Below are positions 35,433 to 46,204 of a stretch of DNA of 64,000 nucleotides, piece after piece. The stretch is taken from positions 1-64,000 of the forward strand of contig JAJQEC010000061.1 of the NCBI GenBank assembly GCA_021201815.1, read 5' to 3'. This DNA comes from Candidatus Azobacteroides sp. GTDB taxonomy: Bacteria; Bacteroidota; Bacteroidia; Bacteroidales; WRGA01. Under the pieces are notes generated by a model. That model was not told the origin of the DNA and made no database searches. It was given only the letters and a program-made list of their open reading frames with translations. A program made the translations under genes and the position numbers. The stretch's first letter is position 1; every line of letters starts with the position of its first letter.

Positions 35433-35912
35433 TCATTCATTAAAAAACTGTCGATGCACTATATTCTCCCAATCATTTCCTGTGGAACTCAGAGTTCCTA
35501 TTTTATGTCCGTTTTTGTTATATACGGTTACTGTGCCGGATGAGCTTTTCGTTGCACTTCCTATTTTGTGCCCATTTCTGTCACGATAAGTAACTGTACC
35601 GGAAGAACTGTTAGTTGCGCTTCCTGTCTTATATCCGTTGCTATTCTTGTAAGTTGTTTTCCCGGAAGAATTTACAGTTGAACTTCCTGTTTTTTGTCCG
35701 TTTTTATCATGGTAAATTGTGTTTCCGGAAGCGCTAGTGTTTGCAGTTCCTGTTTTGTTTCCCTTATTATCACTGTAAGTTATTTTTCTGGAAGAAGCGG
35801 TATTTGCGCTTCCTGTTTTTTGACCGTTGTTATTACGTACTATAGTTGTTTGGGAAAATGAAAAACATACAGATAAAACCGTAAAAATAAAAAGAAAGAT
35901 AAATTTTTTCAT
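35433..35912 (-). CDS. Small secreted protein of six 21-residue repeats
   Basis: This 159-residue protein starts with a signal peptide (cleavage after CFSFSQ, residue 21) and continues as six tandem 21-residue repeats with consensus TYxDxNGxKTGSAxxSSSGx. A short tail ends in NIVHRQFFNE. The repeats look like short beta hairpins, similar in spirit to MORN or YD repeats, but I do not assign it to a family. Unit boundaries correspond to 63-bp DNA repeats, which could expand or contract. A TTTGAC-CGG-GTCAAA inverted repeat lies just upstream. Confidence 0.75.
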   Translation of the reverse strand: MKKFIFLFIFTVLSVCFSFSQTTIVRNNNGQKTGSANTASSRKITYSDNKGNKTGTANTSASGNTIYHDKNGQKTGSSTVNSSGKTTYKNSNGYKTGSATNSSSGTVTYRDRNGHKIGSATKSSSGTVTVYNKNGHKIGTLSSTGNDWENIVHRQFFNE

Positions 35913-35942
35913 AATGCTTATTTTAATAGGTTATATATATAA

Positions 35943-35957
35943 TTTGACCGGGTCAAA
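35943..35957. promoter_or_regulatory. Operator-like inverted repeat
   Basis: TTTGAC-CGG-GTCAAA is a perfect 6-bp inverted repeat 30 bases upstream of the minus-strand 21-residue-repeat gene. It stands out as a GC-containing site in AT-rich surroundings. Confidence 0.35.
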
Positions 35958-36144
35958 GACAATAGGTTTAATATAGAAAAAAACTATTTTTTTCCTGTTC
36001 CTTTTTGTTCATATAGCATATAGTATCTATCTAAAAACAAATAAAAATTGTTAAAACTATTCCGGATTCTATTCTTAAATAATACAAAATTTCCTCAGGA
36101 ACAAAAAATAAAAGACTTATAGGTAAGAATTTTATAGGAAAATA

Positions 36145-36174
36145 TTGTAAGAATAAAATAATTAACTACCTTTG
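36145..36174 (+). promoter_or_regulatory. Promoter of the ribosomal super-operon (rpsL)
   Basis: TTG at 36145-36147 and TACCTTTG at 36167-36174 are 19 bases apart, a full Bacteroidetes consensus promoter. It shows that rpsL starts its own transcript here rather than continuing from rpoC. Confidence 0.75.
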
Positions 36175-36233
36175 CAACCCAATTTAGGAAATTATAAATT
36201 ATTAATAAATAAACGGAGTAAAAAAACTAGAAA

Positions 36234-36626
36234 ATGCCTACAATTCAGCAATTAGTAAGAAAAGGAAGGAAGGTATTGGTTGACAAAAGTAAATCACCGG
36301 CATTGGATTCATGTCCTCAGAGACGTGGTGTATGCGTACGTGTTTACACAACTACCCCTAAGAAACCTAACTCTGCGATGCGTAAAGTTGCCCGTGTTCG
36401 TTTAACGAATACAAAAGAGGTTAATGCTTACATTCCGGGTGAAGGACATAACCTGCAGGAACACTCAATCGTACTGGTTCGTGGTGGTCGTGTGAAAGAT
36501 CTTCCGGGAGTACGATACCATATCGTTCGCGGAACGTTGGATACAGCAGGGGTGAACGGACGTACACAACGTCGTTCCAAATATGGTGCTAAACGTCCGA
36601 AAGCCGGACAAGCTGCCAAAAAATAA
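36234..36626 (+). CDS. rpsL: 30S ribosomal protein S12
   Basis: This 130-residue S12 has the decoding-site motifs [25 protein letters not shown] and [12 protein letters not shown]. It is the first gene of the str cluster. No rpoB or rpoC lies upstream, although they often precede rpsL in Bacteroidales. Confidence 0.98.
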   Translation: MPTIQQLVRKGRKVLVDKSKSPALDSCPQRRGVCVRVYTTTPKKPNSAMRKVARVRLTNTKEVNAYIPGEGHNLQEHSIVLVRGGRVKDLPGVRYHIVRGTLDTAGVNGRTQRRSKYGAKRPKAGQAAKK

Positions 36627-36781
36627 TTGACCAATAATTATTTCAAAAGTATTAAGAAAGTATTAAATTCGTTTGAGTTTATTGGATAAAGCTTTATAGC
36701 TAGGTTGAGTAAATAGTCCGGTGGGACTGTTGAAGACACACAAAGGCAACCAAAAACACGAACAAAAATTTTGCAAAAAAG

Positions 36782-37258
36782 ATGAGAAAAGCAAAACCTA
36801 AGAAGAGGGTCATATTACCTGATCCGGTCTTCAGTGATGTAAAGGTGACAAAATTTGTCAATCACCTCATGTATGACGGAAAAAAAAGCATCGCTTTTGA
36901 TATCTTTTATTCTGCTCTAGAAACAGTAAAAAGCAAACTTCCTAATGAGGAAAAAACACCTCTTGAAGTTTGGAAAAAAGCACTCGACAATATTACTCCA
37001 CAAGTCGAAGTTAAGTCTCGCCGCGTAGGTGGAGCAACTTTCCAGGTTCCTACCGAAATTCGTCCCGATAGAAAAGAATTCATTTCAATGAAAAATCTTA
37101 TTCTGTACTCTCGTAAAAGAGGCGGAAAAACTATGGCTGATAAACTGGCCGCTGAAATCATTGATGCATTCAACGAGCAGGGAGCAGCGTATAAACGGAA
37201 AGAAGACATGCATAGAATGGCTGAAGCGAACCGTGCATTTGCTCATTTCCGCTTCTAA
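36782..37258 (+). CDS. rpsG: 30S ribosomal protein S7
   Basis: This 158-residue S7 opens with [17 protein letters not shown] and contains the [14 protein letters not shown] rRNA-binding segment. It nucleates 30S head assembly. The 155-base gap before it holds a small hairpin (AGTCC-GGTG-GGACT, 36716-36729), a position where S7 autoregulation acts in other bacteria. Confidence 0.98.
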   Translation: MRKAKPKKRVILPDPVFSDVKVTKFVNHLMYDGKKSIAFDIFYSALETVKSKLPNEEKTPLEVWKKALDNITPQVEVKSRRVGGATFQVPTEIRPDRKEFISMKNLILYSRKRGGKTMADKLAAEIIDAFNEQGAAYKRKEDMHRMAEANRAFAHFRF

Positions 37259-37299
37259 AATTTTTTAATTAAAAAGAACAAGAAAGGTTTAAATACAAA

Positions 37300-39426
37300 A
37301 TGGCTAAAGGATCAGATAAAAATTTGAAGTTTACCAGGAATATTGGTATCATGGCTCATATCGATGCCGGAAAGACTACTACTTCAGAGCGTATTCTTTT
37401 CTACACCGGTTTGACTCACAAAATCGGTGAAGTGCACGATGGAGCTGCTACTATGGACTGGATGGAACAGGAGCAGGAAAGAGGAATCACTATCACTTCT
37501 GCTGCTACAACCACCAGTTGGAATTATCTGAATGATAAATATAAAATCAACTTGATTGACACTCCGGGACACGTTGACTTTACTGTAGAGGTAGAACGTT
37601 CATTACGTATTCTGGATGGTGCTGTTGCTACTTTTTGTGCAGTAGGAGGTGTAGAGCCTCAATCAGAAACAGTATGGCGTCAGGCGGATAAATATAATGT
37701 TCCCCGTATCGGCTATATTAATAAAATGGACCGTTCGGGTGCTAACTTTTTTGAAGTAGTGCGTCAGATTAAAGAAATGCTTGGTTCAAACCCTTGTCCT
37801 ATTCAGATTCCTATCGGAGCTGAGGAAACATTTAAAGGGGTAGTGGATTTGGTAAAAATGAAAGCTATCTTCTGGCATGATGAAACAATGGGTGCGGATT
37901 ATACGGAAGAAGAAATCCCTGCGGAACTGCTAGCAGAAGCAGAAGAGTGGAGAGATAAAATGCTCGAAACAGTGGCTGAATCCGATGATGTTTTAATGGA
38001 GAAATTCTTCGATGATCCTTCCACTATTACAGAAGATGAAATTTTAGGTGCTATCCGTAAGGCAACCATCGCTATGGATATCGTTCCGATGATTTGTGGT
38101 TCTTCATTTAAAAACAAAGGAGTTCAGAAATTATTGGATGCAGTTTGTTCTTTCCTGCCAAGTCCACTGGATACAGGGGATATTGTGGGAACAGATCCAA
38201 AAAATCCGGAAAAAGAGATTATAAGAAAGCCTTCTTCGGACGAACCGTTAACTGCTCTGGCATTTAAAATTGCAACAGACCCGTATGTAGGACGCTTGTG
38301 TTTCTTCCGTGTGTATTCCGGAGAACTGGAAGCAGGTTCTTATGTATATAATGTCCGTTCTGAGAAAAAAGAACGTATTTCACGTCTTTTCCAGATGCAT
38401 TCCAACAAACAGAACCCAAAAGAATATATCGGTTGTGGTGATATAGGTGCAGGAGTAGGATTTAAAGATATCCGTACCGGAGATACCTTGTGTGATGAAT
38501 CTCATCCGATTGTACTTGAGTCTATTGACTTCCCGGATCCGGTAATCGGTATTGCCGTTGAACCTAAAACTCAGAAGGACCTTGATAAGTTAGGTATGGG
38601 TCTTAGTAAGCTGGCAGAAGAAGATCCGACCTTTACAGTAAGAACAGACGAACAAACAGGACAAACAGTAATTAGTGGTATGGGTGAACTTCACCTTGAG
38701 ATTATTATTGACCGTCTGAAACGTGAGTTTAAAGTAGAATGTAATCAGGGACGTCCGCAGGTTTCTTATAAAGAAGCTATTTCACAAACCGTAGAACTTC
38801 GTGAAGTTTATAAAAAACAATCCGGAGGTCGTGGTAAATATGCGGATATTCAATGTCGGGTAGGTCCTGCTGATGCTGATTTCGAAACCGGTTTACAATT
38901 TATTGATGAAGTAAAAGGTGGTAATATTCCAAAAGAATTTATTCCTTCGATCCAGAAAGGATTTCAAACAGCCATGCGTAATGGAGTACTGGCCGGTTAT
39001 CCGATGGATTCTATGAAAGTAGTTGTCTTTGACGGTTCTTATCACAATGTGGACTCAGACCAGTTATCTTTCGAGATTTGTGCAATCCAGGCATACAAAA
39101 ATGCATGTCAGAAAGCGAAGCCGGTATTACTTGAGCCTATTATGAAACTGGAAGTGGTTACTCCTGAAGAAAATATGGGAGATGTTATTTCTGACCTTAA
39201 CAAGCGTCGTGGACAAGTGGAAGGTATGGAATCCAACCGCTCCGGTGCTCGTATCGTAAAAGCGAAAGTGCCGATGGCTGAAATGTTCGGTTATGTAACT
39301 TCCTTACGTACTATTACCTCCGGACGTGCTACTTCCTCTATGGAGTTTTCTCATTATGCGGAGGTATCTACTTCAGTAGCTAAAGAAGTACTGACAGAGG
39401 TAAAAGGACGTGTAGATTTATTGTAA
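37300..39426 (+). CDS. fusA: Elongation factor G
   Basis: This 708-residue translocase GTPase has G1 AHIDAGKTT (19-27), the switch I RGITITSA segment, G3 DTPGH, G4 NKMD, and domains II-V complete through [20 protein letters not shown] near the C-terminus. It catalyses ribosomal translocation and, with RRF, recycling. It is the str-cluster copy. No tuf gene follows, unlike the classic str operon. Confidence 0.98.
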   Translation: MAKGSDKNLKFTRNIGIMAHIDAGKTTTSERILFYTGLTHKIGEVHDGAATMDWMEQEQERGITITSAATTTSWNYLNDKYKINLIDTPGHVDFTVEVERSLRILDGAVATFCAVGGVEPQSETVWRQADKYNVPRIGYINKMDRSGANFFEVVRQIKEMLGSNPCPIQIPIGAEETFKGVVDLVKMKAIFWHDETMGADYTEEEIPAELLAEAEEWRDKMLETVAESDDVLMEKFFDDPSTITEDEILGAIRKATIAMDIVPMICGSSFKNKGVQKLLDAVCSFLPSPLDTGDIVGTDPKNPEKEIIRKPSSDEPLTALAFKIATDPYVGRLCFFRVYSGELEAGSYVYNVRSEKKERISRLFQMHSNKQNPKEYIGCGDIGAGVGFKDIRTGDTLCDESHPIVLESIDFPDPVIGIAVEPKTQKDLDKLGMGLSKLAEEDPTFTVRTDEQTGQTVISGMGELHLEIIIDRLKREFKVECNQGRPQVSYKEAISQTVELREVYKKQSGGRGKYADIQCRVGPADADFETGLQFIDEVKGGNIPKEFIPSIQKGFQTAMRNGVLAGYPMDSMKVVVFDGSYHNVDSDQLSFEICAIQAYKNACQKAKPVLLEPIMKLEVVTPEENMGDVISDLNKRRGQVEGMESNRSGARIVKAKVPMAEMFGYVTSLRTITSGRATSSMEFSHYAEVSTSVAKEVLTEVKGRVDLL

Positions 39427-39446
39427 TATATTATCAGTAAAATAAG

Positions 39447-39752
39447 ATGAGCCAAAAAATCAGAATCAAACTTAAGTCTTATGACCACAATTTAGTAGAT
39501 AAATCTGCTGAGAAAATTGTGAAGACAGTTAAGGCAACCGGTGCTGTGGTTAGTGGTCCTATACCGCTTCCGACCCACAAACGCATTTTTACGGTAAACC
39601 GTTCTACTTTTGTGAACAAAAAATCAAGAGAGCAGTTTCAATTATCTTCATTTAAACGCTTGATTGATATCTATAGTTCTACGGCAAAAACAGTAGATGC
39701 ATTAATGAAACTGGAACTGCCAAGCGGAGTAGAAGTAGAGATCAAAGTCTGA
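39447..39752 (+). CDS. rpsJ: 30S ribosomal protein S10
   Basis: This 101-residue S10 (NusE) has [20 protein letters not shown] and [14 protein letters not shown]. It starts 20 bases after fusA and opens the S10 cluster. S10 also binds NusB in antitermination and NusG in transcription-translation coupling. Confidence 0.98.
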   Translation: MSQKIRIKLKSYDHNLVDKSAEKIVKTVKATGAVVSGPIPLPTHKRIFTVNRSTFVNKKSREQFQLSSFKRLIDIYSSTAKTVDALMKLELPSGVEVEIKV

Positions 39753-39802
39753 GAAGTCATAAATCAGATTTTTTAAATTTAAATTATCAAATTAAAAGAG
39801 AA

Positions 39803-40420
39803 ATGCCAGGATTATTAGGAAAAAAAATCGGAATGACATCCGTTTTCAGTGCCGAGGGTAAAAATGTACCATGCACTGTTATCGAAGTAGGTCCTTGTGT
39901 GGTTACTCAATTAAAAACTGTTGAGAATGATGGGTATGAAGCCATACAAATCGGTTTCCAAGAAAAAAAGGAAAAACATACCACAAAACCCCTGATGGGT
40001 CATTTTCAGAAAGCAGGAGTAGCTCCGCAAAGACACTTGGCCGAGTTCAAAGGTTTTGATAAAGAATTCAAATTAGGAGAGATAATTTCAGTAGACCTGT
40101 TTGAAGAAAATTCTTTTGTAGATGTAATCGGAACTTCTAAAGGAAAAGGTTTTCAGGGAGTTGTGAAACGTCATGGATTCGGTGGGGTAGGACAGTCTAC
40201 TCATGGACAGCACAACCGTCTTCGTGCTCCGGGTTCTATCGGAGCAAGTTCTTATCCTTCCAAAGTATTTAAAGGAATGCGTATGGCAGGAAGAATGGGA
40301 GGAGATAGAGTTACAGTACAGAATTTATTAGTGTTAAAGGTAATTCCGGAACATAATTTACTTATGGTAAAAGGTTCTGTACCCGGATGTAAAGGTTCAA
40401 TCGTATTAATTGAGAAATAA
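39803..40420 (+). CDS. rplC: 50S ribosomal protein L3
   Basis: This 205-residue L3 has the start [13 protein letters not shown] and the central loop [21 protein letters not shown] that reaches toward the peptidyl-transferase centre. Its stop codon overlaps the rplD start by one base (TAATG), implying coupled translation. Confidence 0.98.
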   Translation: MPGLLGKKIGMTSVFSAEGKNVPCTVIEVGPCVVTQLKTVENDGYEAIQIGFQEKKEKHTTKPLMGHFQKAGVAPQRHLAEFKGFDKEFKLGEIISVDLFEENSFVDVIGTSKGKGFQGVVKRHGFGGVGQSTHGQHNRLRAPGSIGASSYPSKVFKGMRMAGRMGGDRVTVQNLLVLKVIPEHNLLMVKGSVPGCKGSIVLIEK

Positions 40421-41049
40421 TGGAACTGAGTGTATATAACATAAAAGGTGAAGACACCGGAAGAAAAGTTACGTTAGACGAAACTATCTTCAATATTGAA
40501 CCTAACGACCATGCCATTTATCTGGCTGTTAAACAACATTTGGCTAACAAAAGACAAGGAACTCACAAAACGAAAGAAAGAAGTGAAATGTCCGGAAGTA
40601 CACGCAAATTAGGTCGTCAGAAAGGTGGTGGCGGTGCTCGTCGTGGGGATATCAATTCTCCTGTATTAGTAGGTGGTGCCCGTGTGTTTGGCCCTAAACC
40701 AAGAGATTACAGTTTCAAACTGAATAAGAAAGTTAAACAATTGGCTCGCAAATCCGCATTGGCATATAAGGCTAAGAATAATGAAATAATTGTTGTAGAA
40801 GATTTCACTTTTGAAGCTCCGAAAACAAAAGAATTTATTTCATTAACGCAAAACCTGAAAGTCGCTGATAAAAAGTTACTTTTGGTTTTACCGGAACAAA
40901 ATAAAAACGTATATTTGTCGGCTCATAATTTACAGAAGGCAAAAGTTACAAACCCTTCTGGTATAAATACTTATAGGATTTTGAATGCTTCATGTTTGCT
41001 GGTAACCGAGCAATCTTTATCAGCAATTAGCGAAAATTTTAAAGCATAG
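40420..41049 (+). CDS. rplD: 50S ribosomal protein L4
   Basis: This 209-residue L4 has the extended loop [26 protein letters not shown] that lines the exit tunnel. In E. coli L4 represses the S10 operon. No comparable leader is evident before rpsJ here. Confidence 0.97.
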   Translation: MELSVYNIKGEDTGRKVTLDETIFNIEPNDHAIYLAVKQHLANKRQGTHKTKERSEMSGSTRKLGRQKGGGGARRGDINSPVLVGGARVFGPKPRDYSFKLNKKVKQLARKSALAYKAKNNEIIVVEDFTFEAPKTKEFISLTQNLKVADKKLLLVLPEQNKNVYLSAHNLQKAKVTNPSGINTYRILNASCLLVTEQSLSAISENFKA

Positions 41050-41060
41050 GAGATAAAATA

Positions 41061-41357
41061 ATGGGAATTATTATTAAACCAATCGTTACGGAAAAGATGA
41101 CCGCGATTACTGATAAATTCAATAATCGTTATGGTTTTCGTGTAGATCCTAATGCGAATAAGTTACAGATTAAGAAGGCAATAGAAGAATTTTATAATGT
41201 GACTGTAGTTGATGTGAACACGGTAAATTATAGCGGTAAAAACAAAAGCCGTTATACAAAATCCGGTCTTATCAATGGAAAAACATCTGCTTATAAAAAA
41301 GCTATTGTTACTTTGAAAGAAGGAGATATTATTGATTTTTACAGCAATATTCAATAA
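41061..41357 (+). CDS. rplW: 50S ribosomal protein L23
   Basis: This 98-residue L23 opens with IIIKPIVTEKMT and contains VDPNANKLQIKKAIEEFYNVTVVDVNT. It forms the docking site for trigger factor and SRP at the tunnel exit. It ends 3 bases before rplB. Confidence 0.97.
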   Translation: MGIIIKPIVTEKMTAITDKFNNRYGFRVDPNANKLQIKKAIEEFYNVTVVDVNTVNYSGKNKSRYTKSGLINGKTSAYKKAIVTLKEGDIIDFYSNIQ

Positions 41358-41360
41358 GAA

Positions 41361-42185
41361 ATGGCAGTTAGAAAATTGAAGCCCACAACACCGGGGCAAA
41401 GACACAAAATTATTGGTACATTTGATAACATTACTGCAAGTGTACCAGAAAAATCTCTTGTAGTAGGGATACGTAAATCCGGGGGTCGTAATAACCAGGG
41501 AAAAATGACTATGCGCTACATCGGTGGTGGTCATAAACGTAAATTCCGTATCATTGACTTCAAGAGAAATAAAGACGGTGTTCCGGCCACTGTAAAAACA
41601 ATCGAATATGATCCGAACCGTTCGGCTCGTATTGCTTTGTTATTCTATGCCGATGGTGAAAAAAGATATATGCTTGCACCAAACGGACTGGAAGTTGGCC
41701 AAACAGTAATGTCAGGTAAAGATGCAGCACCAGAAATCGGAAATGCATTACCATTGCAGAATATTCCTATCGGAACAGTTATTCATAATATTGAGCTTCG
41801 CCCGGGACAAGGTGCCGCGATGGTACGTTCTGCCGGAACATTTGCTCAGTTGACTTCGAGAGAAGACAAATATGCAATAATCAAGTTACCGTCCGGAGAA
41901 ACCCGGAAGATCCTTTCAGCTTGTAAAGCTACTATAGGAAGTGTCGGAAATTCTGACCATGCACTTGAAAGATCAGGTAAAGCAGGTCGCTCAAGATGGT
42001 TAGGACGTCGTCCTCGTACACGTGCAGTTGTGATGAACCCGGTAGATCACCCGATGGGTGGTGGTGAAGGACGTGCTTCAGGAGGACATCCAAGATCACG
42101 CAAGGGATTATACGCTAAAGGACTGAAGACAAGAGCGCCTAAAAAAGCTTCTACTAAGTACATTATTGAAAGAAGAAAAAAGTAA
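41361..42185 (+). CDS. rplB: 50S ribosomal protein L2
   Basis: This 274-residue L2 has the RNA-binding core [15 protein letters not shown] and the conserved C-terminal [18 protein letters not shown], with the histidine implicated in the peptidyl-transferase centre. Confidence 0.98.
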   Translation: MAVRKLKPTTPGQRHKIIGTFDNITASVPEKSLVVGIRKSGGRNNQGKMTMRYIGGGHKRKFRIIDFKRNKDGVPATVKTIEYDPNRSARIALLFYADGEKRYMLAPNGLEVGQTVMSGKDAAPEIGNALPLQNIPIGTVIHNIELRPGQGAAMVRSAGTFAQLTSREDKYAIIKLPSGETRKILSACKATIGSVGNSDHALERSGKAGRSRWLGRRPRTRAVVMNPVDHPMGGGEGRASGGHPRSRKGLYAKGLKTRAPKKASTKYIIERRKK

Positions 42186-42204
42186 TCTGATTAATTAAAG
42201 AATT

Positions 42205-42474
42205 ATGAGTCGTTCATTAAAAAAAGGACCGTATATTAATGTGAAGCTTGAAAAAAAAGTACTTGCTATGAATGAGTCCGGAAAGAAAACCGTGATCAAA
42301 ACATGGGCTCGTGCTTCCATGATTTCACCTGACTTTGTGGGTCACACGATAGCTGTTCACAATGGTAATAAATTTATTCCCGTATATGTTACAGAAAACA
42401 TGGTAGGACACAAATTAGGAGAATTTTCTCCTACTCGTACTTTCCGTGGACATGCAGGTAACAGAAAAAGATAA
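42205..42474 (+). CDS. rpsS: 30S ribosomal protein S19
   Basis: This 89-residue S19 starts [19 protein letters not shown] and ends [18 protein letters not shown]. It sits in the 30S head, where it contacts S13. Confidence 0.98.
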   Translation: MSRSLKKGPYINVKLEKKVLAMNESGKKTVIKTWARASMISPDFVGHTIAVHNGNKFIPVYVTENMVGHKLGEFSPTRTFRGHAGNRKR

Positions 42475-42518
42475 GAACGGGAAAAACAATAACCTGATAA
42501 AATAAAAAAGAAATAAAA

Positions 42519-42938
42519 ATGGGTGCAAGAAAGAGAATATCTGCAGAAGCAAAAAAAGAAGCCCGCAAAACCATGTATTACGCAAAATTGCGTAATGTGC
42601 CTACTTCACCACGCAAGATGCGTCTGGTTGCAGACATGATCCGTGGAATGGAGGTATTCAGAGCATTAGGGGTTTTGAAGTTTTCTTCGAAAGAAGCTGC
42701 CGGCAGAGTAGAAAAATTACTCCGTTCAGCAATTGCTAACTGGGAACAGAAAAACGAACGGAAAGCGGAAAGCGGAGAGCTTTATGTAAGCCAAATAAGT
42801 GTAGATTCGGCAACTATGTTAAAAAGACTTCGTCCTGCTCCTCAAGGTCGTGGATACAGAATCCGCAAACGTTCTAACCATGTAACCTTGTTCGTGGACA
42901 CAGTAAACAGTAAAAACGATAATCAAAATAACGCGTAG
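42519..42938 (+). CDS. rplV: 50S ribosomal protein L22
   Basis: This 139-residue L22 has [21 protein letters not shown] and the tunnel-lining hairpin [27 protein letters not shown]. The N-terminal extension is basic. It is 3 bases from rpsC. Confidence 0.97.
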   Translation: MGARKRISAEAKKEARKTMYYAKLRNVPTSPRKMRLVADMIRGMEVFRALGVLKFSSKEAAGRVEKLLRSAIANWEQKNERKAESGELYVSQISVDSATMLKRLRPAPQGRGYRIRKRSNHVTLFVDTVNSKNDNQNNA

Positions 42939-42941
42939 TAG

Positions 42942-43676
42942 ATGGGACAAAAGACAAATCCGATAAGTAACCGTTTAGGAATCATCAGAGATTGGGATTC
43001 TAACTGGTATGGCGGCAAAAATTATGGAGATACTTTATTAGAAGACAGCAAAATCCGTAAATATTTGAATGTCCGTCTGGCTAAAGCAAGCGTATCCCGC
43101 ATCATTATTGAGCGTACGTTGAAGTTGATTACAATTACTGTGTGTACTGCCCGTCCGGGTATTATCATTGGTAAAGGAGGACAGGAAGTTGACAAGCTGA
43201 AAGAAGAGCTGAAGAAAATTATAGATAAGGATGTTCAGATCAATATTTTTGAAGTAAAGCGTCCGGAGTTAGATGCTGTAATTGTAGCAAACAATATCGC
43301 TCGTCAGCTGGAAGGAAAAATCGCGTATCGTCGTGCCGTTAAGATGGCTATTGCTTCTACCATGAGAATTGGTGCAGAGGGAATCAAAATCCAGATATCC
43401 GGGCGTTTGAACGGTGCTGAAATGGCTCGTTCCGAAATGTATAAAGAAGGAAGAACTCCTCTTCATACTTTCCGTGCCGATATTGATTATGCACAAGCGG
43501 AAGCACTGACAAAAGTAGGTTTATTAGGTATCAAAGTTTGGATTTGCCGTGGGGAAGTTTACGGTAAAAGAGATCTTTCACCTTCTTTCACTACTTCAAA
43601 AGACAATGCTCGTCAGGGTGGAAACTCAGGTGGCAACCGTGGCGGCGGTATGAGAAAGAGAAAAAATAATCGTTAA
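42942..43676 (+). CDS. rpsC: 30S ribosomal protein S3
   Basis: This 244-residue S3 starts [19 protein letters not shown]. It has a KH domain with [18 protein letters not shown] and a C-terminal Gly/Arg/Asn-rich tail (about 225-244). It forms part of the mRNA entry channel. Confidence 0.98.
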   Translation: MGQKTNPISNRLGIIRDWDSNWYGGKNYGDTLLEDSKIRKYLNVRLAKASVSRIIIERTLKLITITVCTARPGIIIGKGGQEVDKLKEELKKIIDKDVQINIFEVKRPELDAVIVANNIARQLEGKIAYRRAVKMAIASTMRIGAEGIKIQISGRLNGAEMARSEMYKEGRTPLHTFRADIDYAQAEALTKVGLLGIKVWICRGEVYGKRDLSPSFTTSKDNARQGGNSGGNRGGGMRKRKNNR

Positions 43677-43698
43677 ACGAATTATACCTTATTAAGTA

Positions 43699-44130
43699 AT
43701 GTTACAACCGAAGAAAACAAAATTCAGAAGACAACAAAAGGGCCGCATGAAAGGAAATGCTCAGCGCGGTAACCAGTTGGCTTTTGGTTCTTTTGGCATA
43801 AAGACTTTGCAATCTAAATGGATTACAGGACGTCAGATAGAAGCTGCCCGTATTGCAGTGACACGTTATATGCAACGTCAGGGACAAATCTGGATTCGTA
43901 TTTTCCCTGATAAACCGATTACAAAGAAACCAGCCGAAGTACGTATGGGTAAAGGAAAGGGAGCTCCGGAAGGATTTGTGGCTCCTGTTACTCCAGGAAG
44001 AATTATTATTGAGATCGAGGGAGTACCGTTTGATGTGGCAAAAGAGGCATTGCGTCTGGCTGCTCAGAAACTTCCGGTGACTACTGCTTTTGTCGTAAGA
44101 CGGGATTATGATGAAAATCAAAATGCGTAA
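43699..44130 (+). CDS. rplP: 50S ribosomal protein L16
   Basis: This 143-residue L16 starts [19 protein letters not shown] and contains [28 protein letters not shown], which contacts A-site tRNA. The two features make the assignment secure. Confidence 0.98.
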   Translation: MLQPKKTKFRRQQKGRMKGNAQRGNQLAFGSFGIKTLQSKWITGRQIEAARIAVTRYMQRQGQIWIRIFPDKPITKKPAEVRMGKGKGAPEGFVAPVTPGRIIIEIEGVPFDVAKEALRLAAQKLPVTTAFVVRRDYDENQNA

Positions 44131-44133
44131 GTT

Positions 44134-44331
44134 ATGAAAATTGGAGAAATTAGAGAATTAAACGACAAGGAACTCCTTGAGAGATTGGATGCGGAAGTTG
44201 CACGTTATGATCAGATGAAGATCAACCACAGCATCTCCCCATTGGATAGCCCTGCGCAGATTAAACAACAACGCAGGATGATTGCGCGTATTAAAACCGT
44301 GTTACGCCAAAGAGAATTAAATCAACAATAA
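44134..44331 (+). CDS. rpmC: 50S ribosomal protein L29
   Basis: This 65-residue helical L29 begins with EIRELNDKELLERLDAEVARY and ends in RIKTVLRQREL. It starts 3 bases after rplP. Confidence 0.96.
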   Translation: MKIGEIRELNDKELLERLDAEVARYDQMKINHSISPLDSPAQIKQQRRMIARIKTVLRQRELNQQ

Positions 44332-44344
44332 TTAAATTGTTCTG

Positions 44345-44602
44345 ATGGAAACGAGAAAATTAAGAAAAGAAAGAACTGGTGTTATTTCCAGCAATAAAAT
44401 GGATAAAACCATTACAGTTGCTATTAAATATAAAGAAAAACACCCTATATATGGTAAATTCGTTAGTAAGACGAAGAAATACCATGCTCATGACGAAAAA
44501 AATGATTGTAACATTGGAGACACTGTAAGAATCATGGAAACCCGTCCGCTGAGTAAGTTGAAAAGATGGAGATTAGTGGAAGTAATCGAAAGAGCTAAGT
44601 AA
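44345..44602 (+). CDS. rpsQ: 30S ribosomal protein S17
   Basis: This 85-residue OB-fold protein has [21 protein letters not shown] and [18 protein letters not shown]. It is one base from rplN. Confidence 0.97.
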   Translation: METRKLRKERTGVISSNKMDKTITVAIKYKEKHPIYGKFVSKTKKYHAHDEKNDCNIGDTVRIMETRPLSKLKRWRLVEVIERAK

Positions 44603-44603
44603 G

Positions 44604-44969
44604 ATGATACAACAAGAAAGCAGATTAAAAATAGCGGATAATAGTGGTGGTAAAGAAGCACTATGTATCCGGGTGTTAGGAGGAACAAAAAAACGGTATG
44701 CCACAGTAGGAGATATTATTGTCGTAACTGTAAAAAGTGTTATTCCTGCCAGTGATGTGAAAAAGGGAACTGTTTCAAAAGCTATTATTGTTCGTACAAA
44801 GAAGGAAGTCAGACGTCCGGACGGATCTTACATTCGCTTTGATGATAATGCTTGTGTTTTATTAAATAATGCAGGGGAAATTCGTGGAAGCCGTATTTTT
44901 GGTCCGGTAGCCAGGGAATTACGTAATGAAAATATGAAAATTGTTTCATTAGCTCCGGAAGTATTGTAA
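44604..44969 (+). CDS. rplN: 50S ribosomal protein L14
   Basis: This 121-residue L14 starts [20 protein letters not shown] and contains the conserved [31 protein letters not shown] segment (shown in part). It contacts the 30S at bridge B8. Confidence 0.98.
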   Translation: MIQQESRLKIADNSGGKEALCIRVLGGTKKRYATVGDIIVVTVKSVIPASDVKKGTVSKAIIVRTKKEVRRPDGSYIRFDDNACVLLNNAGEIRGSRIFGPVARELRNENMKIVSLAPEVL

Positions 44970-44989
44970 TTTTAAAAATCAAAGCAGTA

Positions 44990-45307
44990 ATGAGTAAATT
45001 ACATATTAAAAAAGGCGATATTGTATACGTAAATGCCGGTGAAGATAAAGGCAAAACCGGACGTGTACTAGAAATGTTGGTAAAAAATAAGAAAGCTCTT
45101 GTGGAAGGAGTAAACATGGTATCAAAACATACAAAGCCAAATGCACAGAATCCACAAGGAGGAATTATTAAAAAAGAAGCACCCGTACATATTTCCAATC
45201 TGAATGTAGTAGATCCTAAAACCGGAAAAGCTACCCGTATCGGTCGGAAATTGGTAGATGGAAAATTGGTGCGTTACGCTAAAAAGTCAGGGGAGGTAAT
45301 TAAATAA
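44990..45307 (+). CDS. rplX: 50S ribosomal protein L24
   Basis: This 105-residue protein has a KOW motif ([22 protein letters not shown]) and [20 protein letters not shown]. It initiates 50S assembly. Its stop overlaps the rplE start by one base. Confidence 0.98.
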   Translation: MSKLHIKKGDIVYVNAGEDKGKTGRVLEMLVKNKKALVEGVNMVSKHTKPNAQNPQGGIIKKEAPVHISNLNVVDPKTGKATRIGRKLVDGKLVRYAKKSGEVIK

Positions 45308-45858
45308 TGAACACGGCAAGCCTAAAACAAACTTATGCAGAACAAATCGTTCCTGCATTAATGAAGGAATTTGGATATAAATCCGTGATGCAAGTTCCTG
45401 TTTTGAAAAAGATCGTAATCAATCAGGGATTGGGATATGCAGTGGCAGATAAAAAAATCATTGATGTAGCTATTAATGAATTAACTGCTATTACCGGGCA
45501 AAAGGCTGTTGCGACAGTATCTAAAAAAGATATCTCAAATTTCAAATTGCGGAAGAAAATGCCGATCGGGGTAATGGTGACATTGCGCCGGGAGCAGATG
45601 TACGAATTTCTTGAAAGACTAATACGGGTTGCTTTACCACGTATCAGAGACTTTAAAGGAATCGAAAGCAAATTGGACGGAAGAGGAAATTATACATTAG
45701 GAATTCAGGAACAAATCGTTTTTCCTGAAATAAATATTGATTCTATTACTAAAATTCTCGGAATGAATATTACTTTTGTAACCTCTGCGAAAACAGATGA
45801 AGAAGGGTATGCTTTATTAAAGAATTTTGGCTTACCTTTCAAAAATGCTAAAAATTAA
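45307..45858 (+). CDS. rplE: 50S ribosomal protein L5
   Basis: This 183-residue L5 has [31 protein letters not shown] and [12 protein letters not shown]. It anchors 5S rRNA and contacts P-site tRNA. Confidence 0.98.
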   Translation: MNTASLKQTYAEQIVPALMKEFGYKSVMQVPVLKKIVINQGLGYAVADKKIIDVAINELTAITGQKAVATVSKKDISNFKLRKKMPIGVMVTLRREQMYEFLERLIRVALPRIRDFKGIESKLDGRGNYTLGIQEQIVFPEINIDSITKILGMNITFVTSAKTDEEGYALLKNFGLPFKNAKN

Positions 45859-45872
45859 GAAATAGATAGATT

Positions 45873-46142
45873 ATGGCAAAGGAATCAATGAAAGCTCGTG
45901 AAGTGAAAAGAGCAAAACTTGTTGCTAAGTATGCTGCCAAAAGAAAACAACTGAAAGAAGAAGGCAACTACGAAGCATTACAGGCTTTGCCAAAGAACGC
46001 TTCACCTATTCGCTTGCATAACCGTTGTAAACTGACCGGCCGTCCGAAAGGATATATCCGTCAATTCGGAATTTCCCGTATTCAATTCAGGGAAATGGCA
46101 TCAGCAGGTCTTATTCCGGGAGTGAAAAAAGCAAGCTGGTAA
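45873..46142 (+). CDS. rpsN: 30S ribosomal protein S14
   Basis: This 89-residue S14 is of the long, zinc-free (C-) type. The C-terminal core [25 protein letters not shown] has only one Cys, and the N-terminal extension is helical and basic. Confidence 0.97.
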   Translation: MAKESMKAREVKRAKLVAKYAAKRKQLKEEGNYEALQALPKNASPIRLHNRCKLTGRPKGYIRQFGISRIQFREMASAGLIPGVKKASW

Positions 46143-46164
46143 AGAAATATTTTTAGTTTCAAAT

Positions 46165-46188
46165 ATTGTCCCGGCTGTCGGGATCAAT
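46165..46188 (+). promoter_or_regulatory. Leader hairpin before rpsH
   Basis: ATTG-TCCCG (46165-46173) pairs with CGGGA-t-CAAT (46179-46188), loop GCTGT, with one bulged T. No T-run follows, so it is not a terminator. It is the strongest hairpin inside the spc cluster and lies 13 bases before the S8 start codon. S8 is the autoregulator of this cluster in E. coli. Confidence 0.45.
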
Positions 46189-46204
46189 TTAAACAATTTT
46201 AATT

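Larger units (their letters stand above)
35913..36233. other. Divergent intergenic region ahead of rpsL
   Basis: No gene is seen. It contains the inverted repeat at 35943 and the strong ribosomal promoter at 36145. The 5' leader of rpsL is about 50 bases long. Confidence 0.5.
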
